A stretch of DNA of 64,000 nucleotides, taken from Streptomyces malachitofuscus (GTDB taxonomy: Bacteria > Actinomycetota > Actinomycetes > Streptomycetales > Streptomycetaceae). The first letter of the stretch is position 1; each line of letters starts with the position of its first letter. The stretch is taken from the NCBI RefSeq assembly GCF_014650055.1, contig NZ_BMUF01000002.1, forward strand, positions 186,001-250,000. Direction: 5' to 3'. Below are positions 56,477 through 64,000 of this stretch, one piece after another. Under the pieces are notes generated by a model that was not told the DNA's origin, searched no databases, and saw only the letters and a list, made by a program, of their open reading frames with translations. A program made the translations under genes and the position numbers.

Positions 56477-57430
56477 ATGCTCCTCGGCACCTGGAACCTG
56501 GAGAACCTCTACCGGCCCGGCGGCCCTTTCGGACCCGAGGACGAGGCCGCGTACGAGTCGAAACTGGCCGCGCTCGCGGCCGTGATCACGGAACTGGATC
56601 CGGCGCTGCTCGGCGTGCAGGAGGTCGGCGATCCCGGCGCGCTGGAGGATCTGGCCGGGATGCTGGACGACGACTGGCGGATCGCCCTGTCCGAGCACGC
56701 GGACGGCCGGGGCATACGGGTCGGCTTCCTGAGCCGTACGGAGCTGACCGTGATCGCCGACACCGCGGCGTTCCCGCCGAAGCTGCACCCGGTCCAGACG
56801 GACGACTCGGGGCTGACGGCAGGGGCGGCGGGCCGGGGCTTCCTCGCGGTGGAGGTGACGGGTGAGGACGGGTCGCCGCTGCGGGTGGCGGTCGCTCATC
56901 TGAAGTCCAAGCTGCTGTCGTATCCGGACAACCGGTTCCATCCGCGTGACGAGGGCGAACGGGCCCGCTACGGCGCCTACGCCCTGTACCGGCGGGCGGC
57001 GGAGGCGGCGGCGCTGCGCGCCCTGGCGGACGAGTTGCTCGACGGTGACGGGCGGGACCGGGACGTGGCGGTCCTCGGCGACCTCAACGACGAGGTGCAG
57101 GCGGCGACCACGCAGATCCTGCTCGGCCCGCCAGGTTCGGAGATCGGCACGCCCGGATACGACCGTCCGGACAACGGCGACGCCGCGCGGCTGTGGGACG
57201 TCGCCCCGCTCATCCCGGCGGCGCAGCGCTATTCACGGGTGAACTCCGGGCGCCGGGAGCTGATCGACCATGTGCTGCTCAGTCACCGCCTGGTGCGCCG
57301 GGTGACGACGGCGGGCACGGGGCTGCCGGACGAGGGCCCGCCGCGGCTGCCGTCGGTCGGCGCGGACCCCGGGGAGCGTCGCGGCACGCCGGGGTCGGAC
57401 CACGCACCGGTGTGGGTGCGGGTGGCCTGA
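56477..57430 (+). CDS. Endonuclease/exonuclease/phosphatase family protein
   Basis: The 317-residue enzyme has the EEP fold: GTWNLENLYRP at the start, LLGVQEVGDPGAL with the metal glutamate, AVAHLKSKLLSYPDNRF, VAVLGDLNDE and SDHAPVWVRV at the end. Members cleave nucleic acids or phosphodiesters in metabolites. No signal peptide is seen, so it acts in the cytoplasm. AAAGGGG precedes the ATG. It is convergent with the FUSC gene. Confidence 0.9.
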   Translation: MLLGTWNLENLYRPGGPFGPEDEAAYESKLAALAAVITELDPALLGVQEVGDPGALEDLAGMLDDDWRIALSEHADGRGIRVGFLSRTELTVIADTAAFPPKLHPVQTDDSGLTAGAAGRGFLAVEVTGEDGSPLRVAVAHLKSKLLSYPDNRFHPRDEGERARYGAYALYRRAAEAAALRALADELLDGDGRDRDVAVLGDLNDEVQAATTQILLGPPGSEIGTPGYDRPDNGDAARLWDVAPLIPAAQRYSRVNSGRRELIDHVLLSHRLVRRVTTAGTGLPDEGPPRLPSVGADPGERRGTPGSDHAPVWVRVA

Positions 57431-57439
57431 GCGGGGTCG

Positions 57440-59299
57440 TCACCCGGCGACGCGCAGTGCGGGCGAGGGGAGCCCCGCGCGTTGGTGGCGCCGGGTGAGT
57501 TCGTCGCGCAGTTCGGTGAGCCGTGCCAGGTGCCGAGGGCCGAGCCCGCCGGTGTCGTCGAGGTGGACGGCGCAGGCGGTGGTGGTGTCGACGAGCAGTT
57601 CCAGGGTGGCGGCGATCTCGTCGGTGCCGTCCGCGTGCCGGGCGAGCGTGGGCAGTTCGGCGGAGGCGAGGGCGATGGCCGTGCGGGCTTCCGCGAGGGC
57701 GCGGTACGCCTCGCGGCGCAGGGCCCAGCGGGCCTCGCGGTCGTCGGAGCCGCCGAGGACGTGGTCGAGGTAGGCCTGTGCGGCGTCGCCCGCTTCCGTG
57801 AGCCGGGCCCGGATGGCGTCACCACGCCGGCCCGGCGTCGGGAGATGGCCGACGACCAGCACGACGGCGCAGGCCAGCAGGGTTTCGCCGATCCGGCCGA
57901 CGGAGGCCTGCGGTTCGCCGGCGGCCATCACCAGGGCGAGTACCAGCACGGTGACGACGGCGGTCTGCGCGGCGAAGTGCCGCGCGGCGAAGGGGATCAG
58001 CGCCCCGCTCACCACGACCAGGGCGACCAGCCCTCCCGGCCGGGGCAGCACCGCGGCGAAGGCGGCGAACAGGAGCGCGCCGAACACGGTCCCGGCGGCC
58101 CGGGACAGCACCCGGGACGCGAGCGGCCCGAGGTCGGGCTTGACCAGGAACACGGCGGTGGCGGGCAGCCAGTACCAGTGCGCGTGCTGCCCGTACCAGC
58201 GGGCGTGGTGCAGGGCCTGGGCGATGGCGACGCCGGCACCGAAGCAGAGGGCGACCCGCATTCCGTACTCCCGGCCCCGGGCGCCGGTGACGGTCCGCAG
58301 CCGGTCGGCCCGGGACCGCTTGCGGCTGTGCAGGTCGCCGCCCGCGCCCGAGTCGAAGGCTTCCGCGGCGCGCAGCAGGGCGTCGTCCAGGGCGCGCAGG
58401 GCGGGCGCGGACCGGGAGGGGGCGGGCAACGGCCCGGTCGGGGCGCCGCCGCGTACGGCGGCGGCCAGGCGCCGGGGGCCTTCGGACGCGCGGGCCGGTA
58501 CGGCCTCACCCGCCCAGGCCAGTGCGGTCGCGGCTTCGGCGAGCGGCAGGGCGGCGGCGTACTGCGCGTGCAGCCGGCGTTCGGCCGCGGAGGAGGCGTA
58601 CCGCCGCAGCCGGGGCCCGGTGAGCGCGTCCTGTGCCTGGTCGAGGGCGGCCGTGAGCGCGGCCCGGCGTGCGGTGGCGTGCTGCGTCCCGGTGGAGTCG
58701 AGCAGCGCGGCGACGGCGTCGTACACCGCGGCGACGGCGCCCCGTTCGCCGTCGAAGCGGAAGTCCAGCCGGAAGGTGCCGGCCAGCGACTCCGGCAGCG
58801 CCAGCCGCAGCAGCAGGAGCCATCCGGCGCCGGCGAGCAGGGCGAGCGCCCGCAGCCAGCCCGGTTCGGGCAGCGGCATCCCGGCCCCGACGGCCGCACC
58901 GACCAGCAACTGGGTGCCCACGGCGGAGCCCACGGGCCCCGGCGCGCTGACCGCACCGGCGATCAGTCCGAGCCCGGTCAGCAGCAGCGTGAGAGGTACG
59001 GCCGCGAGGTGGTCGCCCGCGTACGTCCCGACGGCCAGCCCGGCCGCGCCCGCGAGCGCGGGACCCCCGATCCGCCCGACCGAGGACCGCCGGCTGCCGG
59101 GACGGTCGTTGATGCCGGCGAACATGGCACCGATGGCGGCGACGACCCCGAGGGTGGGCCGCCCCGCCAGGACGGCCGCGAGCAGCAGGGGCCCGCCGCC
59201 CAGCGCGCCCCGCGCGACCGCGCCCCAGGCGACCGGCCCCCGCTGGGCCCGCAGGGCATGGGCGAGCCAAGGGGGAACGGCACGGGTGGAACGGCTCAC
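57440..59299 (-). CDS. FUSC-family membrane transporter
   Basis: The 619-residue protein has two membrane-helix bundles (about residues 25-170 and 340-480) separated and followed by cytoplasmic helices. This is the layout of FUSC/aromatic acid exporter (YccS- or AaeB-like) proteins. Exporters of this group remove aromatic or organic acids; the substrate is not evident. GTG 59299 has a CGGAGC ribosome site. The extreme alanine and arginine content is normal for this genome. Confidence 0.87.
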   Translation of the reverse strand: MSRSTRAVPPWLAHALRAQRGPVAWGAVARGALGGGPLLLAAVLAGRPTLGVVAAIGAMFAGINDRPGSRRSSVGRIGGPALAGAAGLAVGTYAGDHLAAVPLTLLLTGLGLIAGAVSAPGPVGSAVGTQLLVGAAVGAGMPLPEPGWLRALALLAGAGWLLLLRLALPESLAGTFRLDFRFDGERGAVAAVYDAVAALLDSTGTQHATARRAALTAALDQAQDALTGPRLRRYASSAAERRLHAQYAAALPLAEAATALAWAGEAVPARASEGPRRLAAAVRGGAPTGPLPAPSRSAPALRALDDALLRAAEAFDSGAGGDLHSRKRSRADRLRTVTGARGREYGMRVALCFGAGVAIAQALHHARWYGQHAHWYWLPATAVFLVKPDLGPLASRVLSRAAGTVFGALLFAAFAAVLPRPGGLVALVVVSGALIPFAARHFAAQTAVVTVLVLALVMAAGEPQASVGRIGETLLACAVVLVVGHLPTPGRRGDAIRARLTEAGDAAQAYLDHVLGGSDDREARWALRREAYRALAEARTAIALASAELPTLARHADGTDEIAATLELLVDTTTACAVHLDDTGGLGPRHLARLTELRDELTRRHQRAGLPSPALRVAG

Positions 59300-59612
59300 G
59301 GGGCTCCGGTCGTCGCGTCGGAATCGGAATCGAGCTCACGGACGACACTGACCGGGCGGGGAAACGTGGCCCCCACGGTAACCGGTGCGGTGGCAGGCAG
59401 GTGAACGGCCGTGTTGCCGGGAGGTGACGATCCGGAGGGTGCCGTGGTGTCCGTGGACCCACCTGGGGGCCGCCTCGGGCCACCGCCGTGGTGACGGTGC
59501 GGATTGCTCTATTGGAGGTAAATATGACTCCCCGCGCGCCCGATCACCGCCATACGCCTACGCTCCCGGTAGGGGGAGGAAAGGCCCGCGCCATTCCTGC
59601 CGAGGAGAGCCG
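59300..59612. other. 313-bp FUSC-glpF intergenic region
   Basis: No gene is strongly supported. A conspicuous TTGGAGG (59514-59520) precedes an ATG at 59524 whose frame runs out of phase into glpF (see finding). An A/T-rich patch around 59508-59527 may hold the glpF promoter. I see no clear GylR/GlpR-type operator. Confidence 0.4.
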
Positions 59613-60500
59613 ATGGCTGAACGCACTGCACGTAGACGCGGTTATAAAGAAGGCGTCGGCGGTGAAATGCTCGCCGAGTTTCTGGGAACGTTCGTCCTGC
59701 TTCTGCTGGGCGCCGGTTCTGTGGCCGTCGCCGTGGTCGGCCTACCCGGGTCGGGACGACAGGCGGTGGAATTCGGGCCGGCCAACTGGCTCATCATCGC
59801 CTGGGGCTGGGGCCTCGCCGTGGTGTTCGGTGTCTATGTGGCCGGCGGCATCAGCGGCGCCCACATCAACCCCGCGGTGACGCTGGCCTTCGCCGTACGC
59901 GGGGACTTCCCCTGGCGGAAGGTCCTGCCGTACTGGCTGGCCCAGGTGGTGGGCGCCTTCGCCGGAGCCGCGCTCGTCTACGCCTGCTACCGGTGGGCCA
60001 TCGACGCGGCCGAGACCACCGCAGGAGTCCCACGGGACGAATCACTGGCCACCTACTCCATCTTCGCGACATTCCCCGCCGAGTATTTCGGGGATTCCTG
60101 GTGGGGTCCGCTGCTCGACCAGATCGTGGGAACCGGAATCCTTCTTCTGCTCGTCTGCGCGCTCATCGACCTGCGTAACGTGGCCCCGCTGTCGAATCTG
60201 CATCCTTTCCTCATCGGCCTCGTGGTCGTCGTGATCGGACTGACGTTCGGCACCAATGCCGGATACGCGATCAATCCCGCGCGAGATTTCGGGCCACGGC
60301 TGTTCACCTACTTCGAGGGATGGGGCTCGATCGCACTACCCGGAACATTCGGGTGGTTCAGCAGCTACTGGTGGATTCCCATCGTGGGCCCGCTGATCGG
60401 CGGCGTCGTCGGTGTCGGCGTGTACGACCTGATCATCAAGCCGGTGATCAACGCCAGGGCGGGGGCGCAGGAGGAAGGCCCGGCCACCGAGGAACCGTAG
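59613..60500 (+). CDS. glpF: Glycerol uptake facilitator (MIP family)
   Basis: The 295-residue channel has six membrane helices and the two pore motifs: GAHINPAVT (NPA near 86-88) and YAINPARDFGPR, where the second arginine-aspartate marks the glycerol-type branch. It lets glycerol enter for phosphorylation by the next gene product. ATG 59613 follows GAGGAG. No gylR-type regulator or glycerol-3-phosphate dehydrogenase gene is linked, so this differs from the gyl operon and may be a second copy. Confidence 0.94.
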   Translation: MAERTARRRGYKEGVGGEMLAEFLGTFVLLLLGAGSVAVAVVGLPGSGRQAVEFGPANWLIIAWGWGLAVVFGVYVAGGISGAHINPAVTLAFAVRGDFPWRKVLPYWLAQVVGAFAGAALVYACYRWAIDAAETTAGVPRDESLATYSIFATFPAEYFGDSWWGPLLDQIVGTGILLLLVCALIDLRNVAPLSNLHPFLIGLVVVVIGLTFGTNAGYAINPARDFGPRLFTYFEGWGSIALPGTFGWFSSYWWIPIVGPLIGGVVGVGVYDLIIKPVINARAGAQEEGPATEEP

Positions 60501-60539
60501 TCCTCAGGCCCTGTCGTCACACCAGGAGAGGTGGCAGCG

Positions 60540-62057
60540 ATGCCCGAATTCGTCGGCGCGGTGGACCAGGGGACCACCAGCACCCGCTTCATGATCTTCG
60601 ACCACTCGGGGAACGAGGTGGCGAAGCACCAGCTCGAACACCAGCAGATCCTGCCGAAGTCCGGATGGGTCGAGCACGACCCGGTGGAGATCTGGGAGCG
60701 CACCAACACGGTGATCCAGAACGCCCTGCGGGACGGCGGTCTCACGGCCGGCGACCTGCGCGCCATCGGTATCACCAACCAGCGCGAGACGACGGTGGTC
60801 TGGGACCCGCGCACCGGCCGCCCGTACTACAACGCGATCGTCTGGCAGGACACCCGCACCGACCGCATCGCCGCCGCCCTCGAACGCGACGGCCACGGCG
60901 ACGTCATCCGCCACAAGGCCGGACTGCCGCCGGCCACGTACTTCTCGGGCGGCAAGATCAAGTGGCTGCTGGAGAACGTGGACGGGCTGCGCGAGGCCGC
61001 CGAGGCGGGCCATGCCCTGTTCGGCAACACGGACGCCTGGGTGCTGTGGAACCTCACCGGCGGACCCAACGGCGGTGTGCACGCCACGGACGTGACCAAC
61101 GCCAGCCGCACCATGCTGATGAACCTGGAGACCCTGGACTGGGACGACGAACTGCTGGGGATCTTCGGCATCCCGCGCTCCATGCTGCCGGCCATCCATC
61201 CCTCGTCCCACCCCGATGCGTTCGGTCAGGCCCGCACCTCCCGGCCGCTGGGCGCCGCCGTCCCGATCACCGGCGTGCTCGGCGACCAGCACGCGGCCAC
61301 CGTCGGCCAGGTCTGCTTCTCCCCCGGCGAGGCCAAGAACACCTACGGGACGGGCAACTTCCTCGTGCTCAACACCGGCACCGAGCTGGTGCGCTCGCGC
61401 AGCGGGCTGCTGACGACGGTCGCGTACCAGTTCGCCGGCAGTCCGGTGGTCTACGCGCTGGAGGGCTCCATCGCCGTCACCGGCGCCGCCGTGCAGTGGC
61501 TGCGCGACCAGCTGAAGATCATCGGAAGCGCCCCGGACAGCGAGCAGCTGGCGCGCACGGTGGAGGACAACGGCGGGATGTACTTCGTTCCCGCCTTCTC
61601 CGGCCTGTTCGCCCCCTACTGGCGTTCCGACGCCCGCGGCGCCATGGTGGGGCTGTCCCGGTACAACACCGGCGGTCACATCGCGCGGGCCACGCTGGAG
61701 GCCATCTGCTACCAGAGCCGTGACGTCGTCGAGGCCATGGAGCAGGACTCGGGTGTGCATCTGGACGTGCTCAAGGTCGACGGCGGCGTCACCGCGAACG
61801 ACCTGTGCATGCAGATCCAGGCCGATGTGCTGGGCGTGCCGGTCAGCCGTCCCGTGGTCGCCGAGACCACCGCGCTGGGCGCCGCCTACGCCGCCGGGCT
61901 CGCCGTGGGCTTCTGGCGCGACACCGACGAGCTGCGCACTCACTGGCAGGAGTCGAAGCGCTGGGAGCCGCAGTGGAGCGAGGAACGCCGCCAGGAGGGC
62001 TACCAGGACTGGAAGCGGGCCGTGGAACGCACCATGGACTGGGTCAAGGTCACCTGA
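60540..62057 (+). CDS. glpK: Glycerol kinase
   Basis: The 505-residue FGGY-family kinase makes glycerol 3-phosphate. It has [16 protein letters not shown] (phosphate 1 site, 9-24), [24 protein letters not shown] and a C-terminal [18 protein letters not shown] adenosine site. ATG 60540 gives the usual length; a GTG three codons upstream is possible but lies too close to AGGAGAG. It follows glpF by 39 bp and they form one operon. Confidence 0.96.
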   Translation: MPEFVGAVDQGTTSTRFMIFDHSGNEVAKHQLEHQQILPKSGWVEHDPVEIWERTNTVIQNALRDGGLTAGDLRAIGITNQRETTVVWDPRTGRPYYNAIVWQDTRTDRIAAALERDGHGDVIRHKAGLPPATYFSGGKIKWLLENVDGLREAAEAGHALFGNTDAWVLWNLTGGPNGGVHATDVTNASRTMLMNLETLDWDDELLGIFGIPRSMLPAIHPSSHPDAFGQARTSRPLGAAVPITGVLGDQHAATVGQVCFSPGEAKNTYGTGNFLVLNTGTELVRSRSGLLTTVAYQFAGSPVVYALEGSIAVTGAAVQWLRDQLKIIGSAPDSEQLARTVEDNGGMYFVPAFSGLFAPYWRSDARGAMVGLSRYNTGGHIARATLEAICYQSRDVVEAMEQDSGVHLDVLKVDGGVTANDLCMQIQADVLGVPVSRPVVAETTALGAAYAAGLAVGFWRDTDELRTHWQESKRWEPQWSEERRQEGYQDWKRAVERTMDWVKVT

Positions 62058-62081
62058 GGACCTGACCGGCGGGGCCGCGGG

Positions 62082-62273
62082 TCAGCGGTCGGCGATGTCC
62101 TCGCGGAGTCCGTCGGAGAACTCCCACCACGACAGCGGGAGCCAGTCGCCGTTCACATAGCCGTCGACCGTGGCACCGCGACCGCGGACGGTCACCGTCG
62201 TGCCCGGCGGATAGGTGGTGCCGGACAGCCCGGGCACGGCGACAAGGAGTGTTCCCAGCCTCTGCGCTGCCAT
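62082..62273 (-). CDS. Small conserved-looking protein
   Basis: The 63-residue protein contains TTYPPGTTVTVRGRGATVDG and NGDWLPLSWWEFSDGL, a compact beta-rich pattern. ATG 62273 has GGAAAGGGCGGAG upstream and third-position G+C is high. It is convergent with glpK. I do not recognise a family. It may be regulated with the divergent dehydrogenase gene. Confidence 0.6.
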   Translation of the reverse strand: MAAQRLGTLLVAVPGLSGTTYPPGTTVTVRGRGATVDGYVNGDWLPLSWWEFSDGLREDIADR

Positions 62274-62468
62274 CTCCGCCCTTTCCTCTCGCGATACGAC
62301 TCGGGGTACGGCGCCGGTTCGTACCGGACGACGCCGAAAACGATATTCAGGAATTATTACCGGCTTGCCCCGTTCGGCGGACCGGAGAATCATGAGATAT
62401 CGGTCACGCGGACCATCGGGAGAGGCGCGGCAACCGGACACATACGCCACCGAGTGGAGGTCGTGGTC

Positions 62469-63605
62469 ATGAAGGCCGTCGTGTACAAGGGACCGTTCGA
62501 AGTCGCGGTCGAAGAAGTCGACAACCCCACCATCCAGCATCCGAACGACGTGATCGTACGGATCACCTCGACCGCCATCTGCGGCTCCGACCTGCATATG
62601 TACGAGGGCCGCACCGCCGCCGAGCCCGGCATCACCTTCGGCCACGAGAACATGGGGACCGTCGCGGAGGCCGGCCCGGGCGTCACCGGGCTCAAGGAGG
62701 GCGACCGTGTGGTCATGCCCTTCAACGTCGCCTGCGGATTCTGCACCAACTGTGTCGAGGGGTTCACCGGATACTGTCTGACCGTCAATCCCGGTTTCCC
62801 GGGCGGCGCCTACGGCTACGTCGCGATGGGGCCGTGGAAGGGCGGGCAGGCCGAATACCTGCGTGTGCCCTACGCCGACTTCAACTGCCTGAAACTGCCG
62901 CCGGGGCAGGAACACGAGAACGACTTCATCCTGCTCGCCGACATCTTCCCCACGGGCTACCACGGCTGTGAACTCGCTCAGGTCCGCCCCGGCGAGAGCG
63001 TCACGGTGTACGGCGCGGGCCCGGTCGGTCTCATGGCGGCCTACTCGGCGCTGCTGCGCGGCGCACGGAAGGTGTTCGTCGTGGACCGGGTCCCCGAGCG
63101 GCTGCAGAAGGCCGAGGAGATCGGCGCGATCCCGATCGACTTCTCCAAGGGCGACCCGGTCGAGCAGATCCACGCGCAGACCGAGGGCATGGGCACCGAC
63201 AAGGGCATCGACGCCGTCGGCTACCAGGCGTCGGCCGGCGGCGGCACGGACCGCGAGGAACCGGCGACCGTGCTGAACTCCCTCATCCGTACGGTGCGGG
63301 CCACCGGCATGCTCGGGGTGCCCGGGCTCTACGTCCCCTCCGACCCCGGCGCCCCGGACGAGCAGTCCAAGCAGGGCATGCTCCTCGTCGCGGTCGGCAA
63401 GCTCTTCGAGAAGGGCCTGCGGATGGGCACCGGACAGTGCAACGTGAAGCGCTACAACCGGTTCCTGCGCGACATGATCATCGAGGGCAGGGCGAAGCCG
63501 AGCTTCGTCGTCTCCCACGAACTGCCCCTGGACCAGGCGCCGTCCGCCTACGACAAGTTCGACAAGCGGATCGAGGGCTACACCAAGGTGGTGCTGCGCC
63601 CGTAG
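62469..63605 (+). CDS. Zinc-dependent alcohol/formaldehyde dehydrogenase (FDH/PDH-like)
   Basis: The 378-residue medium-chain dehydrogenase has catalytic zinc ligands C38 and H59 (ICGSDLH, FGHENMG), structural zinc cysteines C89, C92, C95 and C103 and the NAD site YGAGPVGLMAA. The long insertions (YRVPYADFNCLKLPP, GGTDREEPATVLNSL) resemble glutathione-independent formaldehyde dehydrogenases and formaldehyde dismutases. GGAGG precedes the ATG at 62469. The substrate is unproven. Its upstream gap has an A/T-rich patch (62338-62358). Confidence 0.9.
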   Translation: MKAVVYKGPFEVAVEEVDNPTIQHPNDVIVRITSTAICGSDLHMYEGRTAAEPGITFGHENMGTVAEAGPGVTGLKEGDRVVMPFNVACGFCTNCVEGFTGYCLTVNPGFPGGAYGYVAMGPWKGGQAEYLRVPYADFNCLKLPPGQEHENDFILLADIFPTGYHGCELAQVRPGESVTVYGAGPVGLMAAYSALLRGARKVFVVDRVPERLQKAEEIGAIPIDFSKGDPVEQIHAQTEGMGTDKGIDAVGYQASAGGGTDREEPATVLNSLIRTVRATGMLGVPGLYVPSDPGAPDEQSKQGMLLVAVGKLFEKGLRMGTGQCNVKRYNRFLRDMIIEGRAKPSFVVSHELPLDQAPSAYDKFDKRIEGYTKVVLRP

Positions 63606-63719
63606 CCCCGAGGCGCGCGGGAGCCGTTCCGAGGCCTGGGCCGTAATTCGGATGCGGCGGCGGGCGGGCCGGTGGACGATCGACCACGGCGTCGACCGTC
63701 CACCGCTCCAGGAGCCGCC

Positions 63720-64000
63720 GTGATCCAGCGCGTCACCGTTCCCACCCTGTTCCCGCCGCCCTCCTACTCCCACGCCTCCGTCGTCGAGGCGGGCACCAGG
63801 CTGGCGTTCCTCGCCGGTTCCGTCCCGCTGGACGCGGACGGGAAGCTGGTCGGCGAGGGCGATCCGGTACTCCAGGCCCGGCAGGTGATCGCCAACCTCG
63901 AGGAACAGCTGAGGGCGGTGGGCAGCTCCCCGGACCGGGTCGTCACGACCGATGTGTACGTGGTGAGCGGTGAGCCCGCCGTGCTCTCCGCCGTGTGGGA
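63720..64000 (+). CDS. RidA-family (YjgF/YER057c/UK114) protein, truncated by window end
   Basis: The first 93 residues run off the window edge. GTG 63720 follows AGGAGCC. The start (VTVPTLFPPPSYSHASVV) and AFLAGSVPLDADGKLVG match RidA, which hydrolyses reactive enamine/imine intermediates. The centre (QARQVIANLEEQLRAVGSS) and TTDVYVVSGEPA also fit. Confidence 0.9.
   Translation, partial: MIQRVTVPTLFPPPSYSHASVVEAGTRLAFLAGSVPLDADGKLVGEGDPVLQARQVIANLEEQLRAVGSSPDRVVTTDVYVVSGEPAVLSAVW

Noticed and set aside
62304..62309. GGGTAC resembling a sigma-B-type -10 upstream of the zinc dehydrogenase
   Set aside because: No matching GTTT-type -35 lies at the required distance.

Overview
The window is chromosomal DNA of a Streptomyces or very close relative. 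The evidence is the extreme G+C third-codon bias, the many GTG starts, and markers such as WhiA, an RbpA-type RNA polymerase-binding protein, a SAV2177-type methyltransferase, an XRE/DUF397/ATPase regulatory locus and two TerD-domain proteins. Gene order over roughly 8-42 kb matches the conserved Streptomyces arrangement of glycolysis genes, whiA cluster, uvr genes, ter genes and glpQ/ogt, so most of it is core chromosome. I saw no phage, integrase, IS element, CRISPR array, rRNA or tRNA.

Layout. 0-7 kb: a GH13 alpha-glucosidase and a sugar-binding protein, then a divergent PadR regulator with an ABC exporter pair. 7-14 kb: a central-carbon block on the minus strand (pgi, rbpA-type gene, secG, tpiA, pgk, gap). 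14-17 kb: a large secreted M14 carboxypeptidase. 17-22 kb: uvrC-rapZ-yvcK-whiA, three of the four junctions overlapping. 22-27 kb: an HTH regulator, a Rieske lipoprotein and a LacI-kinase sugar operon. 27-42 kb: uvrA, two small enzyme genes, aroQ, a Ca2+/H+ exchanger, terC, a TerD-FtsK-like fusion, terD, uvrB, an MHYT protein, glpQ and ogt. 42-50 kb: pseudouridine breakdown genes psuG-psuK, corA, a CBS protein and a solitary gltD. 50-54 kb: SAM methyltransferase, DUF397, XRE regulator, anti-sigma-like ATPase and a partner. 54-64 kb: assorted enzymes, a FUSC transporter, glpF-glpK, a zinc dehydrogenase and a truncated ridA.

The most notable result is regulatory. uvrA, uvrB and ogt each carry an exact RecA-NDp (PafBC-type) promoter, TTGTCRGTG-N8-TANNNT. 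uvrC and terD carry 7-of-9 versions with the same exact spacing. In uvrB, uvrC and ogt the start codon lies exactly seven bases after the -10 hexamer, which predicts leaderless mRNAs. The same -10/N7/start layout recurs at three non-repair genes. A perfect palindrome matching the actinobacterial LexA box (TCGAAC-N4-GTTCGA) lies between the XRE regulator and its divergent ATPase gene, inside an array of TTCGAA sites spaced 12 bp apart. The window may therefore hold parts of both a LexA-type and a PafBC-type DNA-damage response, with terD and the XRE/DUF397/ATPase locus as unexpected members. These promoter assignments come from reading the sequence only and are untested.
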